DNA from: CAWEQO01 sp963811225
Lineage (GTDB): Bacteria > Chloroflexota > Anaerolineae > Anaerolineales > Anaerolineaceae
Length of the DNA: 64,000 nucleotides
Direction: 5' to 3'
NCBI GenBank assembly: GCA_963811225.1
Contig: CAWEQO010000003.1
Coordinates: forward strand, 1-64,000
Shown: one piece after another, positions 25,223 through 33,517 of the stretch
Layout of the letters: the number at the start of each line of letters is the position of its first letter
Numbering within the stretch: the first letter of the stretch is position 1
Notes under the pieces: generated by a model
What the model saw: the letters and a program-made list of their open reading frames with translations, nothing else
Told to the model about the DNA's origin: nothing
The model's database searches: none
Position numbers and translations under genes: made by a program

Positions 25223-27451
25223 ATGAACGAGATGAAGAATTCAGGCAAGGCTGCGCCGGAGGCCGTCGTCGCGGCGCGAGTCGAGGATCTCTTGGGGCGC
25301 ATGAGCCTGGCCGAAAAAATCGGTCAGCTCAACCAGGTTGGCGGGGCGGACTTCCTGCCGGGGCCCAAGCCCGAGGAAGTCATCCGCCAGGGTGGGGCCG
25401 GTTCGGTCCTGTGGCTCAATGAGACTAAGAAGTTCAACGCACTCCAGAAGATCGCCGTGGAAGAGAGCCAATCCGGGATCCCGCTGCTCTTCGCCCTGGA
25501 CGTGATCCACGGCTACCGCACCATCTTCCCCGTGCCGCTGGCCATGGCCGCCTCTTGGGATCCTTCGGTCCCCGAGCGGGCGCAGTCCGTGGCCGCCGCA
25601 GAAGCCCGCGCCGCCGGTCTGCACTGGACCTTCGGCCCGATGCTCGACATCGCTCGCGATGCCCGCTGGGGCCGCATCGTCGAGGGCGCCGGTGAAGACC
25701 CATTCCTGGGCGCAGCCATGGCGCAGGCTCAGGTGCGCGGCTTCCAGGGAGATACCATCGGCGCGCCCGAGCGAGTGGTGGCCTGCGCCAAGCACTTCGC
25801 CGGTTACGGCGCAGCCGACGGTGGTCGCGATTACGATCCGGTCTTCCTGCCCGAGGCCCTATTGCGCAACGTCTACTTCCCGCCCTTCCAGGCCGCCGTG
25901 GACGCCGGTGTCGGCACCTTCATGAGCGCCTACATGGACCTCAACAACGTGCCCGCCAGCGGTAACCGCTTCTTGCTGCGCGACGTTCTGCGCGGCGACT
26001 GGGGCTTCGACGGCTTCGTCGTCAGCGACGCCATGGCCGTCGGCAGCCTGGTCACTCAGGGCTTCGCCAAAGACGGCCGCGACGCCGCCTTGCGTGCCCT
26101 GCGCGCCGGGCTCGATATGGACATGGCCAGCGGCACCTATCCGCAGTTCCTGGCCGGACTGGTGGAGGACGGGGCTCTGTCTGAGGCCGACATCGATGAA
26201 GCGGTGCGGCCGATCCTGGCGATCAAGGTGCGCATGGGGTTGTTCGAGCAGCCCTACGCCGACGAGTCGCTGCTGGAGCAGGTGGTCAACCGGCCCGAAC
26301 ACCGCCGGGAAGCCCGGCAGGCTGCCCTGCGCTCGATGGTGCTGCTGCGTAACGAAGGCGGGCTGCTGCCGCTCTCCAAGGATCTGAAGAAGGTGGCCGT
26401 GATCGGACCGCTGGCCGACTCGCAGTCTTCCACCGAGGGCTCCTGGATGGTCTTCGGTCATGTCCCGGCTGCGGTGACCGTTCTTGAAGGGTTGCGCGCC
26501 AGGCTGCCGGATGCCGAGGTTGTCTACGCTCCCGGTCCCGAGATCCGGCGCACCTTCCCGTCCCCATTCGATGAGTTCCAACCCGGCGGCATCCAGCCCC
26601 CACAGCCGCAAGACGAGGCGGATGCAGCCTTCCAGAAGGCCGTGGATACCGCCCACGGTGCAGACGTCGTCGTCATGGTGCTGGGCGAGAGCGACCATAT
26701 GTCCGGCGAGGCGGCCTCACGCAGCTCGCTCGACCTGCCCGGCCGCCAGCAAGAGCTGCTCGAAGCGGTGGTGGCCCTGGGCAAGCCGGTGGCGCTGGTG
26801 CTGCTCAACGGCCGCCCGCTGAGCGTCGTCTGGGCGAGCGAGAACGTCTCGGCGATCCTCGAAGCCTGGCAGCCCGGCACGGAAGGCGGCCATGCCGTGG
26901 CCGACATCCTGTTCGGTGACGCCAATCCGGGCGGCAAGCTGCCGGTGACCTTCCCCCGCAGCGCCGGTCAGGCCCCGCTCTACTACGCCCGCACCCTCAC
27001 CCATGCGCCCGAGGGCAGCCGTATGTACCGCTCGCGCTACTGGGACATCCCGACTACACCGCTGTATCCCTTCGGCTTCGGCCTGAGCTACACCACCTTC
27101 TCGATCGACAACTTGAAGCTCTCGGATGCGCAGGTGAAGGTCGGCGAGACGCTCGGCGTGACCGTCGACGTGACCAACACCGGCTCCGTGGCCGGAGATG
27201 AGGTCGTGCAGCTCTACATCCACCAGAAGTGGGGCCGTGACTCGCGCCCGCTGCGCGAGCTGAAGGGCTTCGAGCGGGTCACGCTCCAGCCTGGTGAGAG
27301 CAAGACCGTCGCCTTCCGGCTTGGCCCGGACGAGCTGCGCTATTGGAGCGCCGTCGCCGGCGATTGGGTCCAGGATGCCGCCGAATTCGATGTCTGGGCC
27401 GGAGCCGATTCGCAGGCCGACCTGCACGCCGGATTTACCGTAGTCGAATAA
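25223..27451 (+). CDS. bglX: Glycoside hydrolase family 3 beta-glucosidase
   Basis: A 742-residue retaining beta-glycosidase. It has the GH3 N-terminal TIM-barrel (KIGQLNQVGG, FGPMLDIARDARWGR, ACAKHFAGYGA), the nucleophile Asp269 in FVVSDAMAV, the second alpha/beta domain (VMVLGESDHMSGEAASR) and a C-terminal fibronectin-III-like domain (about 660-735). No signal peptide is seen, so it probably acts on imported oligosaccharides in the cytoplasm. It is co-transcribed with the upstream TetR-type regulator, and AAGGAG precedes the start. Beta-glucosidase is the commonest activity, but beta-xylosidase or others are possible. Confidence 0.93.
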   Translation: MNEMKNSGKAAPEAVVAARVEDLLGRMSLAEKIGQLNQVGGADFLPGPKPEEVIRQGGAGSVLWLNETKKFNALQKIAVEESQSGIPLLFALDVIHGYRTIFPVPLAMAASWDPSVPERAQSVAAAEARAAGLHWTFGPMLDIARDARWGRIVEGAGEDPFLGAAMAQAQVRGFQGDTIGAPERVVACAKHFAGYGAADGGRDYDPVFLPEALLRNVYFPPFQAAVDAGVGTFMSAYMDLNNVPASGNRFLLRDVLRGDWGFDGFVVSDAMAVGSLVTQGFAKDGRDAALRALRAGLDMDMASGTYPQFLAGLVEDGALSEADIDEAVRPILAIKVRMGLFEQPYADESLLEQVVNRPEHRREARQAALRSMVLLRNEGGLLPLSKDLKKVAVIGPLADSQSSTEGSWMVFGHVPAAVTVLEGLRARLPDAEVVYAPGPEIRRTFPSPFDEFQPGGIQPPQPQDEADAAFQKAVDTAHGADVVVMVLGESDHMSGEAASRSSLDLPGRQQELLEAVVALGKPVALVLLNGRPLSVVWASENVSAILEAWQPGTEGGHAVADILFGDANPGGKLPVTFPRSAGQAPLYYARTLTHAPEGSRMYRSRYWDIPTTPLYPFGFGLSYTTFSIDNLKLSDAQVKVGETLGVTVDVTNTGSVAGDEVVQLYIHQKWGRDSRPLRELKGFERVTLQPGESKTVAFRLGPDELRYWSAVAGDWVQDAAEFDVWAGADSQADLHAGFTVVE

Positions 27452-27473
27452 CCCCAATTCCATCCCCCATAAC

Positions 27474-27510
27474 AAGATCCTGAGGATTTTCAAAATCCCC
27501 AGGATCTTTT
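27474..27510 (+). terminator. Terminator after the GH3 gene
   Basis: AAGATCCTG-GGATTTT pairs with AAAATCC-CAGGATCTT, followed by TTT, 23 bases after the stop codon. Confidence 0.75.
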
Positions 27511-27638
27511 GCTTTACCGCTGCCCTTTCGGGAGTGCCGATGAGGACCTCTGAGATTAGGGGCTTTGAATGCAAGCGCGCCGGTCTGCGTATGGAGGAGC
27601 GCCGCGGCTCCAGAAACCCTCCTGAAGCGTTTCGGCTG

Positions 27639-27644
27639 TACAAT
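27639..27644 (+). promoter_or_regulatory. -10 box upstream of the nitrilase-family gene
   Basis: TACAAT about 20 bases before the ATG at 27665; a weak AAGGTG lies between. No clear -35. Confidence 0.35.
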
Positions 27645-27664
27645 GAACAAAAGGTGTAAACACC

Positions 27665-28699
27665 ATGACCGACTTGAAACTCGACGAATACCTGGAGCTC
27701 GGCTGCAAGCGGGGGCAGGGCAACCTGCTTGGCGTCCAGCCTTGCATGTTTCCGCAGGACTACGCCACGCAGGAGCGCTTCTTCGCCAAACTGGAGGGCT
27801 ACCTGCAGGCCGCTCAGGTGCGCGGCTGGATCAACCCGCGGACGATCGCCGTCTTCCCCGAATATACCGGCGTCTGGCTGGCCGTCACCGGGGCGCGGCC
27901 GGGCGTCTACAACGCCCCCTCCCTGTCGGCGGCCATGCGCGGTCTGGCGCTGGCGTACCCGTTCGGGCTGGCGCGCAGCCTGCTGGCCTCACGTGAGAAA
28001 GACCGCCTGGCGGCCGCACTGTTCCGAATGCAGGCCCGGCGGATGGCGCAGCTCTACACCCACGTCTTCTCCGCCCTGGCGCAGCGCTATCAGATCACCA
28101 TCGTGGGCGGCTCCATCATCTTGCCCGAGCCCAGCGTGCAGCGCAGCCGTATCCTCCCCGGGCGCGGCCCGCTCTACAACACCACTGCCGTCTTTCGACC
28201 GGACGGGACCCCCGAGCCGGCCCTGGTGCGCAAGCTCTATCCCATCAGCGACGAGCAGCCCTTCCTGGAGGCCGCAAAGGTGAACGACCTGCCCGCCTTC
28301 GACACGCTCGCCGGACGCCTGGGCGTGCTGATCTGCGCCGACTCGTGGTATCCGGGCCCCTACGCCCGCCTGCGCTCGCACGAGGTGGACTTCGTGGCGG
28401 TGCCCTCGTTCTTCATTGGCCGCGACAACTGGCGGCAAACCTGGCGCGGCTACGACGGCGCGCCCATGCCCACCGACGTGGACCCTGCCGGCCAGGGCTC
28501 TCTGACCGAGGCCGAAGCCTGGCGGGCGCATGCCCTGTCCGGCCGCATCGCATCCTCGGGGGCGCTCTGCGGTATCAATGTCTTCCTGCACGGCCGGCTG
28601 TGGGACATGGATGGCGCCGGGCAGTCGCTGATGGTGCGGGAGGGAGAAACGGTCGAGGCGCAAACCGAGCAAGGCGCGCTCCTGAACCTGTGGCTTTAA
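27665..28699 (+). CDS. Carbon-nitrogen hydrolase (nitrilase superfamily)
   Basis: A 344-residue cytoplasmic hydrolase. The catalytic Glu66 (FPEYTG), Lys190 (KLYPISDE) and Cys224 (LICADSWYP) are all present in the right order. The segment of about residues 86-125 is a long helical insertion (LAYPFGLARSLLASREKDRLAAALFRM) relative to small amidases. Substrate may be an amide or nitrile; the insertion makes comparison with characterised members weak. Confidence 0.85.
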   Translation: MTDLKLDEYLELGCKRGQGNLLGVQPCMFPQDYATQERFFAKLEGYLQAAQVRGWINPRTIAVFPEYTGVWLAVTGARPGVYNAPSLSAAMRGLALAYPFGLARSLLASREKDRLAAALFRMQARRMAQLYTHVFSALAQRYQITIVGGSIILPEPSVQRSRILPGRGPLYNTTAVFRPDGTPEPALVRKLYPISDEQPFLEAAKVNDLPAFDTLAGRLGVLICADSWYPGPYARLRSHEVDFVAVPSFFIGRDNWRQTWRGYDGAPMPTDVDPAGQGSLTEAEAWRAHALSGRIASSGALCGINVFLHGRLWDMDGAGQSLMVREGETVEAQTEQGALLNLWL

Positions 28700-28749
28700 G
28701 CGGGTCAGTTTTCGCACGTTCTATCGACAGGGGGAATGCGCGAGACAAC

Positions 28750-29010
28750 ATAATTGCGTCAATATGCAGCCATGCCCCGGTGGCAATCCCACTACCCCAG
28801 GCGGCCCTTACAGGGTGCTTCGCGAGGATGCCTGGGGCTACGACCGGACAAGGTCATTCGGGCCCGGTTCGTCGCCAATTACCGGTAGGGGCACGGCGAG
28901 TAGCGCAAGACCTCACATTTGCGCCAATACGAAGCCGTGCCCCCATCCCTCGCAATATACAAGACAACATAATTGAACCAATACGCAGCCATGCCCCGCC
29001 CCACGCAACC
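28750..29010. repeat. Three degenerate copies of a ~30-base repeat
   Basis: Copies at about 28750-28778, 28917-28945 and 28970-28998 share ATAATTG..CAATA.GCAGCCATGCCCC with a few changes each. Together with the REP-like element at 28795-28842 they fill the 375-base gap between the nitrilase and PPOX genes. No gene is supported here. Confidence 0.55.
28795..28842. repeat. REP-like element, copy A
   Basis: CCCCAGGC...GCCTGGGG hairpin enclosing GGGTGCTTCGCGAGGA. It matches 61011-61059 at all but two positions (one substitution, one single-base indel), 32 kb away. Confidence 0.7.
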
Positions 29011-29074
29011 GGGCCACTGCGGTTCTGTATCTGCTACAATAATCGCATCAATATCGTTAGGAGGGAGGTACGCA

Positions 29075-29584
29075 ATGGCTCAGTTAACGACACCAAAAGC
29101 CGGGAGGCCGGTCTTCCCGGACGACTACGGAGCGCCCGATTCAGACGAGGGCTTGCTGCCCTGGGGTTATGTCGAAGAGCGTATGGCTTCCAGCCGCAAT
29201 TACTGGATCGCTACCGCCACGCCCGATGGCCGCGTCAGCGCCACGCCCGTGTGGGGGGTGTGGGTGCAGGGTACCCTGTACTTTGACGGCAGCCCGCAGA
29301 CCCGCCGCGGCCGCAACATCGCCGCCAACCCGTACGTGGCGGTGCATTTGGAGGACGGCGCTCAGGCGGTGATGATCGAGGGTGAGGCGCACGAGGTTGC
29401 CGGACCCGACCCGGATCTGACCAGGGATTTGGTGGCGGCCTACACCGCCAAGTACGCTGAGGACAATTACACCCCCACGCTCAACCAATGGGATCAGGGC
29501 GGCCTGTTCCGGCTCGACAAGCGCCGTGCCTTCGCCTGGACCGAGTTTCCGAAGGATGCCACCCGTTGGATTTTCTCGGAATAA
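29075..29584 (+). CDS. Pyridoxamine 5'-phosphate oxidase-like flavin protein
   Basis: A 169-residue split-barrel protein. NYWIATATPDGRVSATPVWGVWVQGTLYF is the typical FMN- or F420-binding strand pair, followed by NPYVAVHLED. Members of this family reduce heme, biliverdin, F420 substrates or pyridoxamine phosphate; none can be assigned. GGAGGGAGG precedes the ATG at 29075, which is favoured over an in-frame ATG about 100 bases upstream that lies in repeats. Confidence 0.85.
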   Translation: MAQLTTPKAGRPVFPDDYGAPDSDEGLLPWGYVEERMASSRNYWIATATPDGRVSATPVWGVWVQGTLYFDGSPQTRRGRNIAANPYVAVHLEDGAQAVMIEGEAHEVAGPDPDLTRDLVAAYTAKYAEDNYTPTLNQWDQGGLFRLDKRRAFAWTEFPKDATRWIFSE

Positions 29585-29667
29585 CCGGCAGCCGCCAGGG
29601 ATCATGAAGAAACCGGCGTTCTTGCTGCGTGGTCCTTGGCGGCGCGGATGGATAAAGGAGAGCGATA

Positions 29668-30360
29668 ATGGAACAACTGAACGGACAATGGGCCCTGGTG
29701 ACCGGTTCCAGCCGGGGCGTCGGGCAGCAAATTGCCCTGGGACTGGCGCAGCACGGCTGCAATGTGATCGTGCACGGGAGCATGATGAACAACACTGCCG
29801 CCACCCTCGATCTTCTGTCGGAATATCAGGTCGAAACTTACGCCGTAGCGGGCGATCTGGCCGAGGATGAGGGCATCGCTTCCGTCATCGAGGGCGTGCA
29901 GATTGGCCCCGCCAGGGTGGACATCCTCTACAACAACGCCGCCATCCAAAACGAGTGGGATGACGTTTGGGACATCTCTATAGACGTATGGCGGCGCACT
30001 TTCCAGATCAACTTCTTCGCCATCGTGGCGCTGTGCAGCGCCTTCGTGCCCGGCATGATCGAGCGCAGCTATGGGCGCGTCGTGAACCTGACCTCGGGCA
30101 TCAAAGACATTCCGCAGCTGTCACCTTACAGCGCCTCCAAGGCCGCGGTCGACAAATATACCCTCGACCTGGCCGCCGAGCTGCGCGGCAGCAACGTGCT
30201 GGTCTCGACGCTCGATCCCGGCTGGCTGCGCACGGATATGGGCGGCCCCAACGGTCAGCACGATGTCAAAACCGTGCTGCCCGGTGCGCTGGTCCCGTCC
30301 CTGCTCAACGAGGGCGACGAGAACGGCCAGTTCTTCGCCGCGCAGGATTACAGAAAGTAG
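29668..30360 (+). CDS. Short-chain dehydrogenase/reductase
   Basis: A 230-residue SDR oxidoreductase. The cofactor motif TGSSRGVG is at 11-18, NNAA near residue 91, and the active-site pair Tyr154/Lys158 in YSASK. GHG-type acidic residues after the second strand do not settle NAD versus NADP. An AAAGGAG site precedes the start. It follows the PPOX gene on the same strand by about 80 bases and ends at a strong terminator, so the two may be co-transcribed. Confidence 0.92.
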   Translation: MEQLNGQWALVTGSSRGVGQQIALGLAQHGCNVIVHGSMMNNTAATLDLLSEYQVETYAVAGDLAEDEGIASVIEGVQIGPARVDILYNNAAIQNEWDDVWDISIDVWRRTFQINFFAIVALCSAFVPGMIERSYGRVVNLTSGIKDIPQLSPYSASKAAVDKYTLDLAAELRGSNVLVSTLDPGWLRTDMGGPNGQHDVKTVLPGALVPSLLNEGDENGQFFAAQDYRK

Positions 30361-30368
30361 AAAACCAG

Positions 30369-30412
30369 AAAAGCAGGACAGCCCGAGCCTTGGCTCGGGC
30401 TGTCCTGCTTTT
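30369..30412. terminator. 21-bp perfect terminator between convergent genes
   Basis: Perfect 21-base arms (30369-30389 and 30392-30412) have a two-base gap, A-rich on one side and T-rich on the other (AAAAGCAGG...CCTGCTTTT). It can terminate both the SDR gene and the convergent methyltransferase gene. Confidence 0.85.
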
Positions 30413-30426
30413 TACTGCTCCGCTCT

Positions 30427-30957
30427 CTACTCCCTCTGGCTTTCTGCCGAATACATCCCACCCAACATCTGCGTCTTGCGGCGGTGCAGCAGGCGCGTCC
30501 CTGCCAGGCCGCACTGCGCCGCCAACGCTTGCCACATTTCAAAGGTCAGTGGGTATGGCACCCAGCGGTTACCGCGCGAGGCGTCATACTCTACCAGGAC
30601 CAGCCGCCCGCCGGGCTTCAGATACCCCCGCGCCTGCCGCACCACGCCTGCCTGTTGATCCCGCGGCGTGAAGTGCAGCGAGTTCGCCATCAGCAGACCG
30701 TCCAGCCGTGGCAGGTCGAGCGGATAGCGGAAATCGGCATGGAGGTAGCTCACGTGCGTCTCGGGAAAGTGCGCTCGCATTTCGTCCTGCTGCAGCCGCA
30801 GCGCGCTCGGATCGCGATCGATGGAGTAGATCGTCGCGCCGGGCCCCAGCAGCTCGGCCAGCGCCAGCGTGAACGCCCCTCGCCCCGAGCCCAGCTCGGC
30901 CCAGTCGCTGCCGCTGACGGCGTCTTGGAGAAAACGTAGATGGTCTTGGTGGTCCAT
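30427..30957 (-). CDS. Class I SAM-dependent methyltransferase
   Basis: A 176-residue enzyme with motif I WAELGSGRGAFTLAL, the acidic motif II (IYSIDRDPSALR), and LDGLLMANSLHFT and LKPGGRLVLVEYD as later motifs. The small size and absence of an extra domain suggest a small-molecule substrate. The start at 30957 has no Shine-Dalgarno sequence; TATAAT at 30964-30969 stands six bases upstream, so the mRNA is probably leaderless. The frame is open for 33 more codons upstream. Confidence 0.85.
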   Translation of the reverse strand: MDHQDHLRFLQDAVSGSDWAELGSGRGAFTLALAELLGPGATIYSIDRDPSALRLQQDEMRAHFPETHVSYLHADFRYPLDLPRLDGLLMANSLHFTPRDQQAGVVRQARGYLKPGGRLVLVEYDASRGNRWVPYPLTFEMWQALAAQCGLAGTRLLHRRKTQMLGGMYSAESQRE

Positions 30958-30963
30958 AGGTAT

Positions 30964-30969
30964 ATTATA
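30964..30969 (-). promoter_or_regulatory. -10 box of the methyltransferase gene, leaderless placement
   Basis: TATAAT on the minus strand, six bases before the ATG at 30957. A TATAAT for the divergent hydrolase gene lies at 31005-31010. Confidence 0.5.
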
Positions 30970-31049
30970 GCGGCTGCTCTCTGTTCTCCGCCCTCTTCTT
31001 CCACTATAATCAACGCTATCGAACCGCTCATTTGCAAGAAGGGATAACC

Positions 31050-32042
31050 ATGTCAACGCAAGGTATTACGAACGAACAAAACGTTTCTTGGAACGTGGAT
31101 GGCATCCTGGTCGAAGGCTCGCTGACCCTGCCGGTCGGCGATGGTCCCTTCCCGGCAGTCATCTTCGTGGCTGGCAGCGGACCCACCGACCGCAACTGGA
31201 ACACGCCCCTGATCCCCGGCGACAACGGCAGCGCCGCTCAGTTGACCCAGGTCCTGACCGAGAAGGGCTTTGTCACCCTGCGCTACGACAAGCGCGCCTC
31301 AGGCCCGAACGGCATGGAGAATGCCAAGAAGTTGGAAGGCAAAGTTAGCGTGCAGAGCCACATCGACGAGCTGGCCGGTGGGGTGAATTTGCTGGCCGCC
31401 CGCGCCGACGTGGACGCCGGCCATATCTTCGTCCTGACCAACAGCGAAGGCGCAGTCCACGCCATCAACTACCAGAGCAGCCACCCGCAGCATCCCTTCG
31501 CCGGGATGGTGCTGTCCGCCCCTCCCGGGCGTCCCATCGGCACGATAGCCCACAGCCAGCTGGCTGCCCAACTGCTGCCCGTCCCCGGCGGCGACCAGAT
31601 GCTCAAATCCTACGACGCTGCCATCGACGAGTTCCTCTCCGGCCGCGAGGTCCACATCGACCCGAACCTGCCGGAGGGCGTCAAGCAGGTGATCCAGGCC
31701 GTCATCATGCCCGTCAACCAGCCCTTCTCGCGCGAGCTGTGGATGTACGATGCTCCAAAAGAGCTGGCGCAGATCGAGGTTCCGGTGCTCATCGTGATCG
31801 GCAAGAAGGACATCCAGGTGGATTGGCAGACGGACGGCGCGATCCTGCAAAAACTGGCCGAGACGCACGACAATATCACCGTGCAGTTCACCGAGAACGC
31901 CAACCACGTGCTGAAACACGAGGAAACGCCGCGAGCCGAGATCGATCCGGCCCGGGCCTACGTCACTTACAGCGCAGAGGGCGTACCGCTCGACCAGGAA
32001 ACGCTGGACGTGATCACCGGCTGGTTGGGAGCGCAGCTGTAG
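31050..32042 (+). CDS. Alpha/beta hydrolase
   Basis: A 330-residue serine hydrolase without a signal peptide. The probable nucleophile is Ser132 in LTNSEGA, a variant of the GxSxG elbow. Aspartate in VIGKKDIQV and histidine in ENANHVLKH complete the expected triad. The oxyanion region is VIFVAGSGPTDRNWN. Similar proteins are often annotated as acyl-CoA thioester or dienelactone-type hydrolases; the substrate is not known. AAGAAGG precedes the ATG at 31050. Confidence 0.85.
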   Translation: MSTQGITNEQNVSWNVDGILVEGSLTLPVGDGPFPAVIFVAGSGPTDRNWNTPLIPGDNGSAAQLTQVLTEKGFVTLRYDKRASGPNGMENAKKLEGKVSVQSHIDELAGGVNLLAARADVDAGHIFVLTNSEGAVHAINYQSSHPQHPFAGMVLSAPPGRPIGTIAHSQLAAQLLPVPGGDQMLKSYDAAIDEFLSGREVHIDPNLPEGVKQVIQAVIMPVNQPFSRELWMYDAPKELAQIEVPVLIVIGKKDIQVDWQTDGAILQKLAETHDNITVQFTENANHVLKHEETPRAEIDPARAYVTYSAEGVPLDQETLDVITGWLGAQL

Positions 32043-32055
32043 GTTCGCTACATCC

Positions 32056-32105
32056 GAGCCGAAAAAATCCTGGCGTGCCGCGGCACGCCAGGATTTTTTC
32101 GGCTC
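32056..32105. terminator. 50-base perfect palindrome between convergent genes
   Basis: Two 25-base arms join without any loop (centre GCCGCGGC). AAAAAA and TTTTTT tracts near the ends allow it to act as a bidirectional terminator for the hydrolase and the GPH symporter genes. Confidence 0.8.
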
Positions 32106-32120
32106 CGAGTGTAACTTCCT

Positions 32121-33417
32121 TCAATCGGCCAGGGCGGGCTGCGGCTGCTCGGCCTCGCGGAAATCGACAAAGAACGAGAAAGCGAAGCTGATCACCATCA
32201 GCACGACCGGGCACAGGACCATCAGAAAGCGGGCAGCGCCGCCGGGGTTCGGTCCGGGGACGTCGCCGCTTTCAAAGCCGTAAAGGACGAACACAAGCAG
32301 AAAAGCTGCGCTGGTGAACAGGCCGTTGAGCCGGTTCATGAAGCCCATGGCGTTGGAGATGATGCCCTCGCGGCGTACGTTGTGGCGGCGGGTGTCCTCG
32401 TCCATGATCTTTGCGCCGATTAAGTCCATGGTGGTGATCACCCCGGCGAAGCCAAAGCCCACCAGGGCGCTGGCGGCGATGGCGCTGGCGATCGAGCCGG
32501 CGAAGTACAGCGGGATGAAGGCTACCGCCAGGGAACCCAGGGCGATGCGCCAGACCAGGATCAGCCCAAAGCGGCGCACCAGGGCGGCCCAAATGGAGAC
32601 GCAGCCGATGGCGATCAGCAGCACCGCCGCAAACAGGTAGGTGGACTGGCTTTCCTGCAGCTGCAGGGCATACAGGACAAACAAGGTCATCGAGGCCATC
32701 ACCAGCGACATAGCCGCACTGTAAAAGGCGTTGGCCAGCCCGGCGACCCAAAACTTTCGATTGTTCAGCAGGTCTTTAATGCTCCCCCACAGCTCGGGCT
32801 TCGCCTCGGTCTCATGGACCTGAGTTTCACCGCGAGGTCAGCGACATGTACAAGATCACCGCTCCGCCCAGGATGCCATACACGATGGCGGTCAAACTAT
32901 AGCCCAGGTATTTCGTGACCATAGGGGTCAGGGCAATGCTTATGATCATCGCCACCAGTTGAAAGGCCTGGCGCAGGGCGTTGGTGCTGGCGCGGGAGGC
33001 ATCCGTGCGGAACATCTCGGGGAAGAGCGCGCTGTAGTTGGCATTGATGACGGAGTCGAGCGTGCCCGCCAGGACGTAGAACAGCATCGCGTAGGCGAAC
33101 AGCGAGCCGCCTGAGAGGAAGGCCGGAGGGCTGTAGAAGGCGATGAAGGTTAGCACCAGCAGCGGCGTGCCGATCACCAACCACGGACGGCGGCGGCCCC
33201 AGCGGCTGCGCGTGCGGTCGGAGAGGAAACCGTAGATGGGGTTGTCGGCCGCATCGATGAAGGTGTAGACGAACAGGATCGTCGCCAGCTGCGCCGTGGA
33301 CAGACCCAGGCGGATCACGTAAAAAGCGGCCACGTAGGTTTTGAGCATGTTGATCGGGATGGACGTGCCAAACATGCCAACTGCATAGTTGAAGGATTTC
33401 AGGCGAGGAGAGATCAT
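32121..33417 (-). pseudogene. GPH-family sugar:cation symporter with a one-base frameshift
   Basis: A MelB/XynB-like glycoside-pentoside-hexuronide transporter of about 430 residues. The N-terminal half (33417 to 32827) shows FNYAVGMFGTSIPINMLK, DAADNPIYGFLSDRTRSRWGRRRPWL and six helices. After YMSLTSR it stops, but the next frame carries on with RGETQVHETEAKPELWGSIKDLL and six further helices to 32121. Deleting one base near 32833-32836 restores one continuous protein. AAAGGAG precedes the start. A sequencing indel is at least as likely as true decay. Confidence 0.85.
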
Positions 33418-33505
33418 GGGGGCTCCTTTCAGGGGCGCTGCCTTACCCCCTTATTATCCCTTATTTTTGTAAAGAGAAATAATGGAAAATGCCTCGGGAA
33501 ACTGG

Positions 33506-33511
33506 TAAGAT
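33506..33511 (+). promoter_or_regulatory. -10-like box of deoB, leaderless placement
   Basis: TAAGAT ends six bases before the deoB ATG, with no Shine-Dalgarno sequence in between. Confidence 0.4.
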
Positions 33512-33517
33512 TGTTGT

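Noticed and set aside
28764..28976. Small open frames in the nitrilase-PPOX gap
   Set aside because: They are read from the dispersed repeats and have no ribosome binding site.
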